Shown: positions 39,798 through 49,069 of the stretch, one piece after another | Position numbering within the stretch: the first letter of the stretch is position 1 | Layout of the letters: each line of letters begins with the position of its first letter | NCBI GenBank assembly: GCA_965207535.1 | Contig: CBDBMR010000010.1 | Span: 62,001-126,000 of the forward strand | Reading direction: 5' to 3' | Origin: JAJDXO01 sp965207535 | Lineage (GTDB): Bacteria; Pseudomonadota; Alphaproteobacteria; Rhodospirillales; UBA2165 | DNA: 64,000 nt | Notes under the pieces: generated by a model | Seen by the model: the letters and a program-made list of their open reading frames with translations, nothing else | Told to the model about the DNA's origin: nothing | Database searches by the model: none | Program-made: the position numbers and the translations under genes

Positions 39798-42203
39798 CTA
39801 GGTTGTCTCATCCCGGCCGGCGGCCACCTTGCCCAGCGCCCGTAAAATCCGCTCAGGCGTGAAGGGCATCCGGTTGACCCGCGCGCCCAACGGGCGAAGC
39901 GCATCGTTTATGGCGTTCATGACCGCCGCCGGGGCGCCGCCGGTGCCCGCTTCGCCGGCGCCCTTGGCGCCGAGGTCGGTTTCCGATGTGCGGGACACCA
40001 CGTGGGCGACCTGGATATCCGGCATTTCGGCCGCCATGGGCACCAGATAGTCGGCCAGATTGCCGTTGAGCATCTGGCCTTCTGAATTGTAGATGCACTC
40101 CTCGAACAGCACTCCGCCCAGGCCCTGGACCACGCCGCCCCGGATCTGTTCGTCCACCAGCAGGGGATTGATCACCGTGCCGCAATCCTCGACCACCCAG
40201 TAGCCGAGGATCTTCACCAGGCCTGTGTCCACATCCACCTCCAGGTGGGCCGCATGGATGCCATTGGTGAAGGCGAAGGGAAACCCCTTCGGCACGTAGT
40301 GGCGGGTCGCGACCAGTTCCGGCTGGTAGCCGTCCGGCAGCGTGTCCTGCCGGTAGTGGGCGATCCGGCCAAGCTCCGAAAGCGAAATCCGTTCCTTGCC
40401 GTCCGACTTGTCGACCACGGCATTCCGTCGGATATCCAGCGAGGCGGGCGGCGACTGCAGCATGGCGCCCGCGAGATCGAGAATATTGTGCCGCAGCGCC
40501 TTGCCGGCCCGGTTGACCGCCTCGCCGGCGATGCCGGTGCCCCGCGATCCCCAGGTGCCGCCGCCATAGGGCGTCACCGAGGTGTCGCCGGTGATCACCT
40601 TGACCCTGTCCGGGGTCACGCCGACCGCCGTCGCCGCCACTTGGGAAACCACGGCCTCCGCGCCCTGGCCCTGCTCGGTGACGCCGGTCGAGCAGACCAC
40701 GGCCCCGTCCGGGGTGAGGCGGAGCGTGCAGCCGTCCTGGGCCGAGATGGGCGCGCCGCCGGCGCCGTAGAAAAGCGGCGACGGGTTGCTGACCTCGACC
40801 AGGGCGCCGAAGCCGATGCCGCGATAAAGACTGTCCGCGCGCGCGGCCTTCTGGTCCTGCCGCAGTCCGGCATAGCCGATCATTTCCTCCAGCCGGGCAA
40901 GGGCCGCCTGGTGGGACAGGTTCTCGAACGGCATGCCGTTCACCGAGGCGCGCGGGTACGAATCGTCCGGCGCCATGTTGCGCCGTCTCAGCTCCAGCGG
41001 GTCCATGCCCAACTCGGCGGCGGCCAACTCCACCAGCCCCTCGGTGACGGCGGTGGCGATCGGGTGGCCGACGGCGCGGTAGCCGCTGATCATCGCCTTG
41101 TTCTGAAAGGCGATGCGGCCCCGGGCCCGGTAATTGTCGATCATGTAGCAGCCGCCGGAGAGGTTGACGATCTGGTTGGTCTCGATGGTGCTGGAGCGGG
41201 GGAACATGGAGAACGGACCGGCGCCGGTGAGGCCATCGAGTTCCAGGGCGGTGATCCTGCCCTCCGCCGTGAGCGCCATCCTGGCCTTGGCCCGGTAGCC
41301 CCGGGCGTGGAGGTCTCCGGTGAACGACTCCAACCGGTCGGGCGTGAACTTCACCGGCCGCCTGAGCAGGATCGCCAGCCCGGCGGCCGCGAACTCGTCG
41401 CCATAGACGTGCGCCTTCATCCCGAACGCGCCGCCCACATCCCCTGAGATCACCCGGACCTTGTGCTCGTCGATCCCGAAATGGGTCGAGAAGTGGGACT
41501 GCATCTGGTGCGGGGTCTGGGTCGATTGATGGACGGTGAGCGCCTCTTCGCTGGGATCGAAATCGGCGATGATGGTCCGGGTTTCCATGGTGACGCCGGT
41601 GTGGCGACCGAACACGTAGCTCTCTTCGACCACCACCGCCGCTTCGGCGAAGGCCTTGTCCACGTCTCCTTCGTCGATCAGCCGTTCCCAGAGGAGATTG
41701 TCGCCGAGTTCGGGGTGGATCGGCTCGGCGCCCGGTTCCAGCGCCGCCGCCTCGTCGGTGAGGGCGGGCAGTTCCTCGAATTCGATCTCGATCAGTTCGA
41801 GAGCGTCTTCGGCCAGCGCCCGGCTCTCCGCGACAACGGCCGCTACCGGCTCGCCCTGCCAGCGCGCCCGGCCGACGGCGAGCGGGTACTGGGGCACGGA
41901 CTTCATCCCCGGCAGATGGCTGAGAATGCCGGTCCAGGGCCGGCAGATTTCGGCAATTTGCTCGCCGTCCACCACCGCCACCACGCCGGTCGCCTGCTCG
42001 GCGGCGGATGTGTCCATGCGCACGATGTCGGCGTGGGCGTAGGGCGAGCGCAGATAGGCCACATGAACCATGCGCGGCAGTTTGACGTCGTCGGTATAGA
42101 CGCCCCTGCCTTCGATCAGCCGTTGAACATTGGGCCGGGGCAGGCTCCTGCCGAGATAGCTCTCGGCGCGTTCGCGAATACTCTCGTCGGCGTCATCGCT
42201 CAT
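39798..42203 (-). CDS. Xanthine dehydrogenase/CO dehydrogenase-like molybdenum large subunit (CoxL/XdhB type), orphan
   Basis: 801 aa from ATG 42203. It begins with an aldehyde oxidase a/b hammerhead domain (RPNVQRLIEGRGVYTDDVKLPRMVHVAYLRSPYAHADI). Mo-cofactor blocks are VISGDVGGAFGMKAHVYGDE, VSNPSPLFYGAGGA, STGVTEQGQGAEAVVSQVAA, GGTWGSRGTGIAGEA and the catalytic Glu loop LGAKGAGEAGTGGAPAAVMNAI. The residue pattern SGYRAVGHP replaces the AYRCSFR loop of true CO dehydrogenase, so another hydroxylation substrate is expected. The FAD (CoxM) and 2Fe-2S (CoxS) subunits are absent on both sides. Confidence 0.9.
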   Translation of the reverse strand: MSDDADESIRERAESYLGRSLPRPNVQRLIEGRGVYTDDVKLPRMVHVAYLRSPYAHADIVRMDTSAAEQATGVVAVVDGEQIAEICRPWTGILSHLPGMKSVPQYPLAVGRARWQGEPVAAVVAESRALAEDALELIEIEFEELPALTDEAAALEPGAEPIHPELGDNLLWERLIDEGDVDKAFAEAAVVVEESYVFGRHTGVTMETRTIIADFDPSEEALTVHQSTQTPHQMQSHFSTHFGIDEHKVRVISGDVGGAFGMKAHVYGDEFAAAGLAILLRRPVKFTPDRLESFTGDLHARGYRAKARMALTAEGRITALELDGLTGAGPFSMFPRSSTIETNQIVNLSGGCYMIDNYRARGRIAFQNKAMISGYRAVGHPIATAVTEGLVELAAAELGMDPLELRRRNMAPDDSYPRASVNGMPFENLSHQAALARLEEMIGYAGLRQDQKAARADSLYRGIGFGALVEVSNPSPLFYGAGGAPISAQDGCTLRLTPDGAVVCSTGVTEQGQGAEAVVSQVAATAVGVTPDRVKVITGDTSVTPYGGGTWGSRGTGIAGEAVNRAGKALRHNILDLAGAMLQSPPASLDIRRNAVVDKSDGKERISLSELGRIAHYRQDTLPDGYQPELVATRHYVPKGFPFAFTNGIHAAHLEVDVDTGLVKILGYWVVEDCGTVINPLLVDEQIRGGVVQGLGGVLFEECIYNSEGQMLNGNLADYLVPMAAEMPDIQVAHVVSRTSETDLGAKGAGEAGTGGAPAAVMNAINDALRPLGARVNRMPFTPERILRALGKVAAGRDETT

Positions 42204-42429
42204 GGGGACGTCCCGTGATTGGCGTGAAGATTGTCCGGGACATTCCGGCGCCCTTGCTTCCCGGCTTGGTGACTTGCGGGGTATTTTGCCCAAGCCGCGC
42301 GCCGGCGCAAGGCGGTCGATCCGGAAAGCGGCAACGGCGGTCCTTCGCTTTAATGGTGAAAAATCGGTGACTGTTCACATAAATACTTGTTAGAGTGTTT
42401 GGGAAGCCGAAAACCGGGACAAGACCTTG

Positions 42430-42930
42430 ATGGACGCCCAAGCAAACACACTCACAAAAAGCCGCGATGAGGATGAGTTCGGCGCATATCACGGTATGCA
42501 CTGGCCGACATTCTTCATCGCCAACGTCGCCAACCGCCACACCCGCAACATGACCAACAACCTCCGCCAGTTCGGGCTGATTCCGCCCATGTGGCGGGTG
42601 CTGTCGTTCCTGTGGGATCACGAAGAGCTGAGCATCGGTCATCTCGCCGACGTCTGCGGCATCGAGCGCACCAACCTTTCCAAGGTGGTCGACCGCATGA
42701 CCAGCGAGGGGCTTGTGGCGCGGGTTTCCGATCCCCGGGACGGACGGACCACCATCGTCCGGATGACCGGCGAGGGCGAGGCGCTGTTCCGCCGCGCCGC
42801 GCCGATGGTCATCGACTATCTCGGCGAGAGTGTCGCCGGTTTCTCGGAAAACGAGGTCGCCGAGTTCATCGGCTATCTCAAACGCATCCAGGCAAATCTC
42901 AACAACGTCGCGGGAACCGCCAGCCGGTAA
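42430..42930 (+). CDS. MarR-family transcriptional regulator
   Basis: 166 aa from ATG 42430 (TTG at 42427 is adjacent). Winged HTH: LSIGHLADVCGIERTNLSKVVDRMTSEGLVARVSDPRDGRTTIVRMTGEGEALF. It begins the plus-strand importer/amidohydrolase cluster, with the receptor gene starting 48 bp later. The divergent gap upstream contains GTGA-N4-TCAC (about 42368-42379) within an AT-rich stretch, a possible operator. MarR proteins usually sense small aromatic or phenolic ligands; no ligand can be named. Confidence 0.92.
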   Translation: MDAQANTLTKSRDEDEFGAYHGMHWPTFFIANVANRHTRNMTNNLRQFGLIPPMWRVLSFLWDHEELSIGHLADVCGIERTNLSKVVDRMTSEGLVARVSDPRDGRTTIVRMTGEGEALFRRAAPMVIDYLGESVAGFSENEVAEFIGYLKRIQANLNNVAGTASR

Positions 42931-42977
42931 CCGCCAAAGATCGCATACGGTTCGAATTAACCAGGGAGGACACGCAA

Positions 42978-44564
42978 ATGACCAGACGATTGACCAGGAG
43001 CTACCTGTTCGCGGGGGCGGCGCTATTTGCCGGTGCCGCACTGTTGACCAGCGGCGCGCAAGCCGCGGATATGCCGAAGCGGGGCGGCAAGCTGACCGTC
43101 GCGGTTCAGCAGGACGTCGCCGGCTTCGACAACTTCCGGGTGCTGAGTTTCGCCCACTTCCGGCAATACATCCTGCAGGCCATCTACGAACGCATGTTCG
43201 AGGTGGACGGCGACACCCGCGAAATCAAACCCGTTCACGCGCTCGACGCGACCCCCAGCGACGATTTCAAGAGCTGGCGGGTGACCTTGCGCAAGGGGGT
43301 CAAGTTCTCGAATGGCGAAGACCTGGACGCGGATGCCTATGTCACGCACTTCACCCGGCTGCTGACCGGCAAGAAGGGCCGGTTTGCCGGCCGCTATCGG
43401 CGGCTGATGGGTCCGCATCTCGTGGGCGTGGAGAAAGTCGACAGCCACACGGTCGATTTCAAATTCCGCGTCGCCAACCCCGGGTTCAAGGACATGGCGG
43501 CCCAGCCCAACATGTCCTGGTGGGTGACCGCGCCCAAGTACCTGGCCGAGAACCAGGCCAAGCCCGAGTTCAACGAAAAGCCCGTCGGCGCCGGCCCGTA
43601 CATGCTCAAGGAATGGCGCGACGGCGCGTTCATCCGGCTGGTCCGGAACCCCAATTACTGGAACAAGAAGGCCCAGCATCTCGACGAGCTGACCTTCCTG
43701 TTCATCCCGCCGGAGGTCAACCGGGTCAACGCCCTGAAGGCCGGCAACGCGGATATCATCTACGTCAGCCGGGGCTTCATCCCTGAGCTCAAGAAGGATC
43801 CCAACATCACGGTGGTTTCCGGTCCCCGGCTCTCGGTCGGTCAGTCCATCGGCTTCAACCATTCGAAACCGCCGTACAACGATATCCGGGTGCGCAAGGC
43901 GCTGATCCACGCCCTCGACCGGCAAAAGATCACTTGTGCCCATACCGGCATTTGCCGGGACCGGGCGGAGAACGACATGTACGGCGAGGGACATCCCTGG
44001 CACTGCCCGGCGGTGAAGTGGCCCGAGTACAACCCGGCCAAGGCCAAGGCGCTGATCGATGAGTATGTGAAGGAAACCGGCAAGCCGATTACCTTCAACG
44101 TCGATCACTTCCCGAACGCCCAGGCCGAGAAGACGGTGACGGCGATGATCGACATGTGGCGCAAGGTCGGTATCAGCGCGACCCAGAAAGCGGGTCCGCG
44201 GGGCCCCGGATTCATCCGGCCCCTGCTGAGCGGCAAGTTCGACATTTTCACCTTTGTCGAAAACTTCTCCAATGCCGACCCGAGCCTGGTGGCGACCCGC
44301 TTCCATTCCAAGCACCCGTCGAGCCGGCAGTTCCACCTCAAGAATCCGCGCATCGACGCGGCGGTGGAGAAGGTCAATGCGGCGACCGGCACCGCGGAGC
44401 GGAAAAAGGCGAGCTGTGCGTATCAGCAGGTGCTGGCGGACGAGGCAGCGCTGATCGTCTACGACCATCCGCAAATGCACATTGCCCACCGCAACCATGT
44501 CAAAGGCGTGAAGAAGCCCTTTGGCTACACATTTGACGCCCACCGCCTGTGGGTCGATAAATAA
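42978..44564 (+). CDS. ABC transporter family-5 (peptide/opine/nickel type) substrate-binding protein
   Basis: 528 aa; GGGAGGACACGCAA before ATG 42978; signal peptide ending near AQA-AD. SBP_bac_5 features: KRGGKLTVAVQQDVAGFDNFRV, KSWRVTLRKGVKFSNGEDLDADAYVTHFTRLL, GAGPYMLKEWRDGAFIRLVRNPNYWNKKAQHLDELTF and NDIRVRKALIHALDR. It supplies DppBC-like permeases encoded at 46249-48119. A 12-bp stem-loop follows its stop. Confidence 0.92.
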   Translation: MTRRLTRSYLFAGAALFAGAALLTSGAQAADMPKRGGKLTVAVQQDVAGFDNFRVLSFAHFRQYILQAIYERMFEVDGDTREIKPVHALDATPSDDFKSWRVTLRKGVKFSNGEDLDADAYVTHFTRLLTGKKGRFAGRYRRLMGPHLVGVEKVDSHTVDFKFRVANPGFKDMAAQPNMSWWVTAPKYLAENQAKPEFNEKPVGAGPYMLKEWRDGAFIRLVRNPNYWNKKAQHLDELTFLFIPPEVNRVNALKAGNADIIYVSRGFIPELKKDPNITVVSGPRLSVGQSIGFNHSKPPYNDIRVRKALIHALDRQKITCAHTGICRDRAENDMYGEGHPWHCPAVKWPEYNPAKAKALIDEYVKETGKPITFNVDHFPNAQAEKTVTAMIDMWRKVGISATQKAGPRGPGFIRPLLSGKFDIFTFVENFSNADPSLVATRFHSKHPSSRQFHLKNPRIDAAVEKVNAATGTAERKKASCAYQQVLADEAALIVYDHPQMHIAHRNHVKGVKKPFGYTFDAHRLWVDK

Positions 44565-44576
44565 GGATCGGGGGAT

Positions 44577-44607
44577 GGCCGGGGCCGCAAATGACGCGGT
44601 CCCGGCC
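44577..44607 (+). terminator. Stem-loop after the peptide-type receptor gene
   Basis: GGCCGGGGCCGC pairs with GCGGTCCCGGCC (12 bp with one G-T) around the 7-nt loop AAATGAC, 12 bp past the receptor stop and before the amidohydrolase gene. No U-run. Confidence 0.6.
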
Positions 44608-44636
44608 CGCCGCCGGCTTCAAGGGGGAGAAGTGGC

Positions 44637-46214
44637 GTGCTGCACGAACTCATCCTGAAAAACGGCAAAATCCATACCATGGACGATGCGGGGACGGTGG
44701 TGTCCTCGGTCGCCATCGAGAGCGGGCGCTTCGCGGCGCTCGGTGACGACATTCAGCCCAGGGGCCCGGACGCCCAGGTCATCGACCTGAAAGGCAGAAC
44801 GGTCATCCCGGGACTGATCGACAACCACATTCATTTCCTGCGGACCGCGCTGCTGCCCGGCTACGATATGCGGCTGATGGAGACCGCGTTCTCCATCGAG
44901 GACGCGCTGAACGTAATCCAGGCGATGGCAGCGGTCGTGCCCGACGGCGAGATGCTCAGTGCCGTCGGCGGCATTCACCCCGGTCAGTTCGCCGAGAACC
45001 GTTATCCGACGCTCGCCGAGCTCGACGAAGCGGCGCCCAACCATCCGGTTTATCTGTCGATCTCCAACTGGGGGCCCGGCGCGACCAACTCGTTGGCCAA
45101 GGCGCGGCTCCGGGATGCCGGCGCGCCGGTGGGCGATGACGGCATCGTCGGCAAGGGCAAGGATACGATCGCGGCGTGGGAAGCGCTGAGCGCGCTGCAT
45201 TCCTACGACGACACGCTGCGCCAGACGGCGAGCCAAATGGACTTCGCGCTCTCCATGGGGCTGACCAACGTATTCGACATGGGCGGTACCATTCCCGCCG
45301 GCGGCTGGCTCGACCCGGCAACCGGCTACAACCCGATTCTCGAATTGATGCGCGACGACAAGGTGCCCATGCGGGTGCGGATTTTCCTGCCGGTGCTCGA
45401 CACCGACGCGGAACTCCCCGACCTCATGGCCCGCCTCGACTATTCGTTCAACGAGTTCGGCAACGACGTCGTCCGCATCGTCGGGATCGGCGAGTGGCTG
45501 ATCCCCAACAAACTGCAACGCCAGCAGCCGCTGCCCGATTTCTACACCGATTCCGTGCGCGCCGTCGCCGAGCGGGGCTGGGTCTACAAGCAGCACCTGA
45601 TCAGCCTCGCCGAGCAGAAGGAGCATCTGCGGGTCTGGGAGGCGGTCAACAAATCCACGCCGATCGCCGATCTCCATTGGTCCATGGATCACTGCTATGG
45701 GATCGACCAGGAGACCATCAACCGGGCGATCGACCTCGGTGTTGGCCTCAGTTCCCACAGCTCCAACTACCTCGAGGGCAAGCTCCAGCCGCCGGGCAAC
45801 CCGCCGTTCCGGATGATCATGGACAGCGGCATCGTCATGGGCGGCGGCTCGGACGGGGCGAGGGTCTCGCCGATGAATCCCTGGGTGATGCTCTATTACG
45901 CCGTCACCGGCAAGAACCACGCCGGCGAACAGATCAATCCCGGCCAGTGCCTGACCCGCGAGGAAATTCTCCGCATCTGGACCACGCCGCAGGGGTGGTT
46001 CTGCAAGGAAGAGAAGAACATGGGCGGCATTGCCGTCGGGCGTTACGGCGACCTGGCCGTATTGAGCGACGACTATTTCGACGAGCAGGCGGTGTCCGAT
46101 GACGACATCCGGCACATCACCTCGCTGTTGACGGTGGTCGGCGGCCGGGTGGTCCACAATACCGGCACGCTGGGTGAGGCCGTTCCCGCGATCGAGACGA
46201 TCCCGGCGCAATAG
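44637..46214 (+). CDS. Amidohydrolase-family protein (YtcJ-like, amidohydrolase_3)
   Basis: 525 aa from GTG 44637 (GGGGGAGAAGT upstream). An N-terminal composite beta domain (LILKNGKIHTMDDAGTVVSSVAIESGRFAALGDD) precedes the metal motif GLIDNHIHFLRTAL. Further HKH-type ligands are DLHWSMDHCYGI, and the Asp is in IVMGGGSDGARVSPMNPWVMLYYAVTG. ILRIWTTPQGWFCKEEKNMGGIAVGRYGDLAVLSDDYF is the usual C-terminus. It is cytoplasmic and probably hydrolyses an N-acyl or amide bond of the compound taken up by the surrounding importer (inference). Confidence 0.9.
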   Translation: MLHELILKNGKIHTMDDAGTVVSSVAIESGRFAALGDDIQPRGPDAQVIDLKGRTVIPGLIDNHIHFLRTALLPGYDMRLMETAFSIEDALNVIQAMAAVVPDGEMLSAVGGIHPGQFAENRYPTLAELDEAAPNHPVYLSISNWGPGATNSLAKARLRDAGAPVGDDGIVGKGKDTIAAWEALSALHSYDDTLRQTASQMDFALSMGLTNVFDMGGTIPAGGWLDPATGYNPILELMRDDKVPMRVRIFLPVLDTDAELPDLMARLDYSFNEFGNDVVRIVGIGEWLIPNKLQRQQPLPDFYTDSVRAVAERGWVYKQHLISLAEQKEHLRVWEAVNKSTPIADLHWSMDHCYGIDQETINRAIDLGVGLSSHSSNYLEGKLQPPGNPPFRMIMDSGIVMGGGSDGARVSPMNPWVMLYYAVTGKNHAGEQINPGQCLTREEILRIWTTPQGWFCKEEKNMGGIAVGRYGDLAVLSDDYFDEQAVSDDDIRHITSLLTVVGGRVVHNTGTLGEAVPAIETIPAQ

Positions 46215-46248
46215 CGTCCGAGCCCGGCACCTTCATTCGAGGTCTCAC

Positions 46249-47217
46249 GTGGCCTATCTGCGAAAGCGTCTTTTCCACCTCGTCCCGGTCTTCTTTCTGG
46301 TGACGTTCGCCAGCTTCATGCTGGTGAACCTGCTGCCGGGCGACGTGGTCGACGCCATCCTCGCCGATGACGACGCGGCGGTGATCAACGATCCGGAAAT
46401 CCGCCGTCAGATCGAGATCGAACTCGGCCTCGATAAGCCGCTGGTGGTGCGCTACGTGGTGTGGCTCGGCGATCTCATGCAGGGCGACCTCGGCCGCTCG
46501 TATATCACCCGCAAGAAGATCAGCGATCTCCTGGCGCAGCGCATTCCGGTCACCTTCCAGCTGATGGTCATGTCCCTGGGCTTCGCCCTGGTGATTGCCG
46601 TTCCCCTTGGCGTGCTCAGCGCCTTTCGAAGTAACACCGCGCTCGACCGGTGGATATCCGCGACCGCCTTCGGGATTGTGGCGACGCCGCCCTTCGTGAC
46701 GGCGATCCTGTTCATCTGGTTCTTCGCGGTGGTCCTGAAGATTCTCCCGGCGGCGGGCCACGCGCCCCTGTTCCTGGGCGTCTGGGAAAACCTGAAATAC
46801 TTCATGCTGCCCATGCTGGCCATCGGATTGAGCGAGGTGCCCATCTTTCTCCGGGTGCTGCGGGTCGACATGATCACCACCCTGCAGGAGGACTACATCG
46901 CGCTCGCCAAGGCCAAGGGCATGTCAACGCGCTACATCCTGTTCCGGCACGCCTTCCGGCCTTCGTCATTTACGCTGGTGACCGTCCTCGGCCTTCAGGT
47001 CGGCCGGCTGATCAGCGGGCTGGTGATCGTCGAGAACATTTTCGCGCTGCCCGGTGTCGGCAAATTGCTGATCGACAGCATCGATGCCCGGGACGTGCTG
47101 GTGGTGCAGGCGGTGGTGACGTTCGCGGCCATTGCCTATGTGGGGATCAATCTCACCGTGGACATCATCTACGCCATTCTGGATCCGCGGGTGAACCGCC
47201 GGGCGGCGGAGGCCTGA
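46249..47217 (+). CDS. ABC transporter permease (DppB/OppB type)
   Basis: 322 aa from GTG 46249. AYLRKRLFHLVPVFFLVTFASFMLVNLLPGDVVDAI is the standard DppB N-terminus, with ELGLDKPLVVRYVVWLGDLMQGDLGRSY in the periplasmic loop and the EAA segment TLQEDYIALAKAKGMSTRYILFRHAFRPS. Six transmembrane helices are expected. It pairs with the DppC-like gene, which starts 2 bp after its stop. Confidence 0.93.
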   Translation: MAYLRKRLFHLVPVFFLVTFASFMLVNLLPGDVVDAILADDDAAVINDPEIRRQIEIELGLDKPLVVRYVVWLGDLMQGDLGRSYITRKKISDLLAQRIPVTFQLMVMSLGFALVIAVPLGVLSAFRSNTALDRWISATAFGIVATPPFVTAILFIWFFAVVLKILPAAGHAPLFLGVWENLKYFMLPMLAIGLSEVPIFLRVLRVDMITTLQEDYIALAKAKGMSTRYILFRHAFRPSSFTLVTVLGLQVGRLISGLVIVENIFALPGVGKLLIDSIDARDVLVVQAVVTFAAIAYVGINLTVDIIYAILDPRVNRRAAEA

Positions 47218-47219
47218 GC

Positions 47220-48119
47220 ATGGTCGAGCTGGTCCGAAATCTCTTCCGCCTCCCGCCGGCCGCCGACGCCGGCAATCAACAGGACGTGGTGCGCCCGTGG
47301 TGGGCCCGGGTCGGCATTCTGTTCTGGCTCTGCGTCGGCTGGCTGCTGCTGATCGGGCTGAGCGCGATCTTCGCCGGCGTGCTTCCCATCCAGGACCCGC
47401 TCACGACCAACCTGGACGGACAGTTCCTGATGCCGTTCGCGGACGGCTACATCCTCGGCACCGACGGCGTCGGCCGCGACATGCTGTCCCGGATCGTCCA
47501 CGGGGCCCGCATCTCCATGCTGCTCGCCTTTACGGCGCCGTTCCTGAGCCTCCTCGCCGGGCTGGCCCTCGGCATGTCGGCGGGCTATTTCCGCGGCCGG
47601 GTGGATGCGGCGGTGGGCATTTTCACCGACTCCATTCTGGCGTTTCCCAATATCGTCGGCGTGATGGTGGTGCTGTTTTTCCTCGGCGCGACGCTGCCGG
47701 TGATGATCCTGGCGCTGGCGTTCTTCGGCATCCCCGCCGAGGTGCGCGTCGCGCGCGCCAACACCATCCTGTTCGCCGAGCGGGAATTCGTCCTGGCGGC
47801 GCGGGCCCAGGGCGCATCCCATTTGCGGATCATGGTCCGCGAACTGCTGCCCAACGTCATCGTGCCCATGCTGTCGCTGGTCCTGTTCGGCATGTCCATC
47901 GTGATCATCATCGAGGGCGGCTTGGCGTTTCTCGGTGTCGGCTTCCCGCCGCCGACGCCGAGCTGGGGCAAGATGATCGCCGACGGCTTCGAGGAGATCG
48001 CCCGGGCGCCGCAGGTCACCTTCGTTCCGGCGGGCGTGATGTTTCTCACCATCCTGTCGCTGAACATGATCGGCGACCGCCTGCGGGCGCTCACCGACGT
48101 GAAGGCGAGTGCCGTCTGA
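47220..48119 (+). CDS. ABC transporter permease (DppC/OppC type)
   Basis: 299 aa from ATG 47220. DppC features: ILGTDGVGRDMLSRIVHGARISMLLAF, the EAA segment EREFVLAARAQGASHLRIMVRELLPNVI, and the C-terminal FLTILSLNMIGDRLRALTD. With the DppB-like protein it forms the membrane channel. No DppD/DppF ATPase gene lies up- or downstream in the cluster, so ATP-binding subunits must be supplied from another locus. Confidence 0.93.
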   Translation: MVELVRNLFRLPPAADAGNQQDVVRPWWARVGILFWLCVGWLLLIGLSAIFAGVLPIQDPLTTNLDGQFLMPFADGYILGTDGVGRDMLSRIVHGARISMLLAFTAPFLSLLAGLALGMSAGYFRGRVDAAVGIFTDSILAFPNIVGVMVVLFFLGATLPVMILALAFFGIPAEVRVARANTILFAEREFVLAARAQGASHLRIMVRELLPNVIVPMLSLVLFGMSIVIIIEGGLAFLGVGFPPPTPSWGKMIADGFEEIARAPQVTFVPAGVMFLTILSLNMIGDRLRALTDVKASAV

Positions 48120-48169
48120 GTTTTCCCGTGCTACGCTTACCGGAAACCGAACAGCCGCCGGAACCCGCC

Positions 48170-49006
48170 ATGCCCGACGCCGCCGAATGGACCGACCAGC
48201 TCGACTACGTCGAGGCCGAGCTGAACTACATCATCGATACGGGCGTGCCGCCGATCACGTACGTCGATTGGCCGGAGGAAGAGCATAAGGCCAACCGGCC
48301 GCGATATGAGGCGCATACCTGCCGCATTTACGACGCGCGGCCGATCGCCGATAGGTTCGATATTGCGGCAAACGGCATCGAGATGAAGCGAATTCCGTCG
48401 AAGGTCGTGGATTTCTACGACCGGGATGAAGTGGAGCGCGTCTATAACGCCGAGGTGGCCGGCATCATCAAGAACGCCATGGGCGCATCCAGGGTGGTGG
48501 TGTTCGACCATACTTTCCGCACCTACAACGACGCGGTCCGGGAGGCCAACAATACCCGCGCGCCGGTGAAGGCGGTCCACAACGACTATACGGACAGATC
48601 GGCGCGCCAGCGATTGAAGGACATCATGGGCGATGAAGAGGCCGGGGAACTGCTCAAGAAACGCTTCGCCATCGTCCAGACCTGGCGGCCTATCAACCAT
48701 CCGGTGATGACCGAGCCCTTCGCCCTTGCCGATGGGAGGACGGTTCCGAACTCGAGCTTCGTGGAATTGGAGCGGCGGTACCGGTACCGGACGGCGGTCA
48801 CCTATCACTGCGCCTATGACCCGGGCCACAGGTTCTACTACCTCAAGGAAATGACCCCGGAAGAGACCTACATTTTCAAGGTCTTCGATACCGACGAATC
48901 CGCGGGCGTGAAATTCACCTGCCATACGGCCTTCGAAGACCCCGCGTCGCCGCCCGGCGCCCGTCCCCGGGAAAGTGTCGAAACCCGCGCGCTGGTTTTC
49001 TTCTGA
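48170..49006 (+). CDS. CmcJ/NvfI-family oxygenase-like protein
   Basis: 278 aa from ATG 48170 (an in-frame GTG at 48128 would add 14 residues; neither start has a clear ribosome site). The family is recognised from RPRYEAHTCRIYDARP, SRVVVFDHTFRTYND, APVKAVHNDYTDRSARQRL (H-x-D-type metal pair) and FAIVQTWRPINHPVMTEPFALAD, ending in HCAYDPGHRFYYLKEMTPEETYIFKVFDT and ASPPGARPRESVETRALVFF. CmcJ takes part in cephamycin 7-alpha-methoxylation and NvfI is a 2-oxoglutarate-dependent oxygenase. Its role next to an importer and amidohydrolase suggests oxidation of the imported molecule (inference). Confidence 0.85.
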   Translation: MPDAAEWTDQLDYVEAELNYIIDTGVPPITYVDWPEEEHKANRPRYEAHTCRIYDARPIADRFDIAANGIEMKRIPSKVVDFYDRDEVERVYNAEVAGIIKNAMGASRVVVFDHTFRTYNDAVREANNTRAPVKAVHNDYTDRSARQRLKDIMGDEEAGELLKKRFAIVQTWRPINHPVMTEPFALADGRTVPNSSFVELERRYRYRTAVTYHCAYDPGHRFYYLKEMTPEETYIFKVFDTDESAGVKFTCHTAFEDPASPPGARPRESVETRALVFF

Positions 49007-49069
49007 GCCGCTGCTGTTGCGGCACGTTATGGGCTGGCATCGGGACATAAACGGCAGGAGGCAGAAGTG

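Noticed and set aside
42978..48119. Complete Dpp/Opp importer
   Set aside because: No ATP-binding subunit gene exists between 42 and 52 kb on either strand, so the system cannot be called complete.
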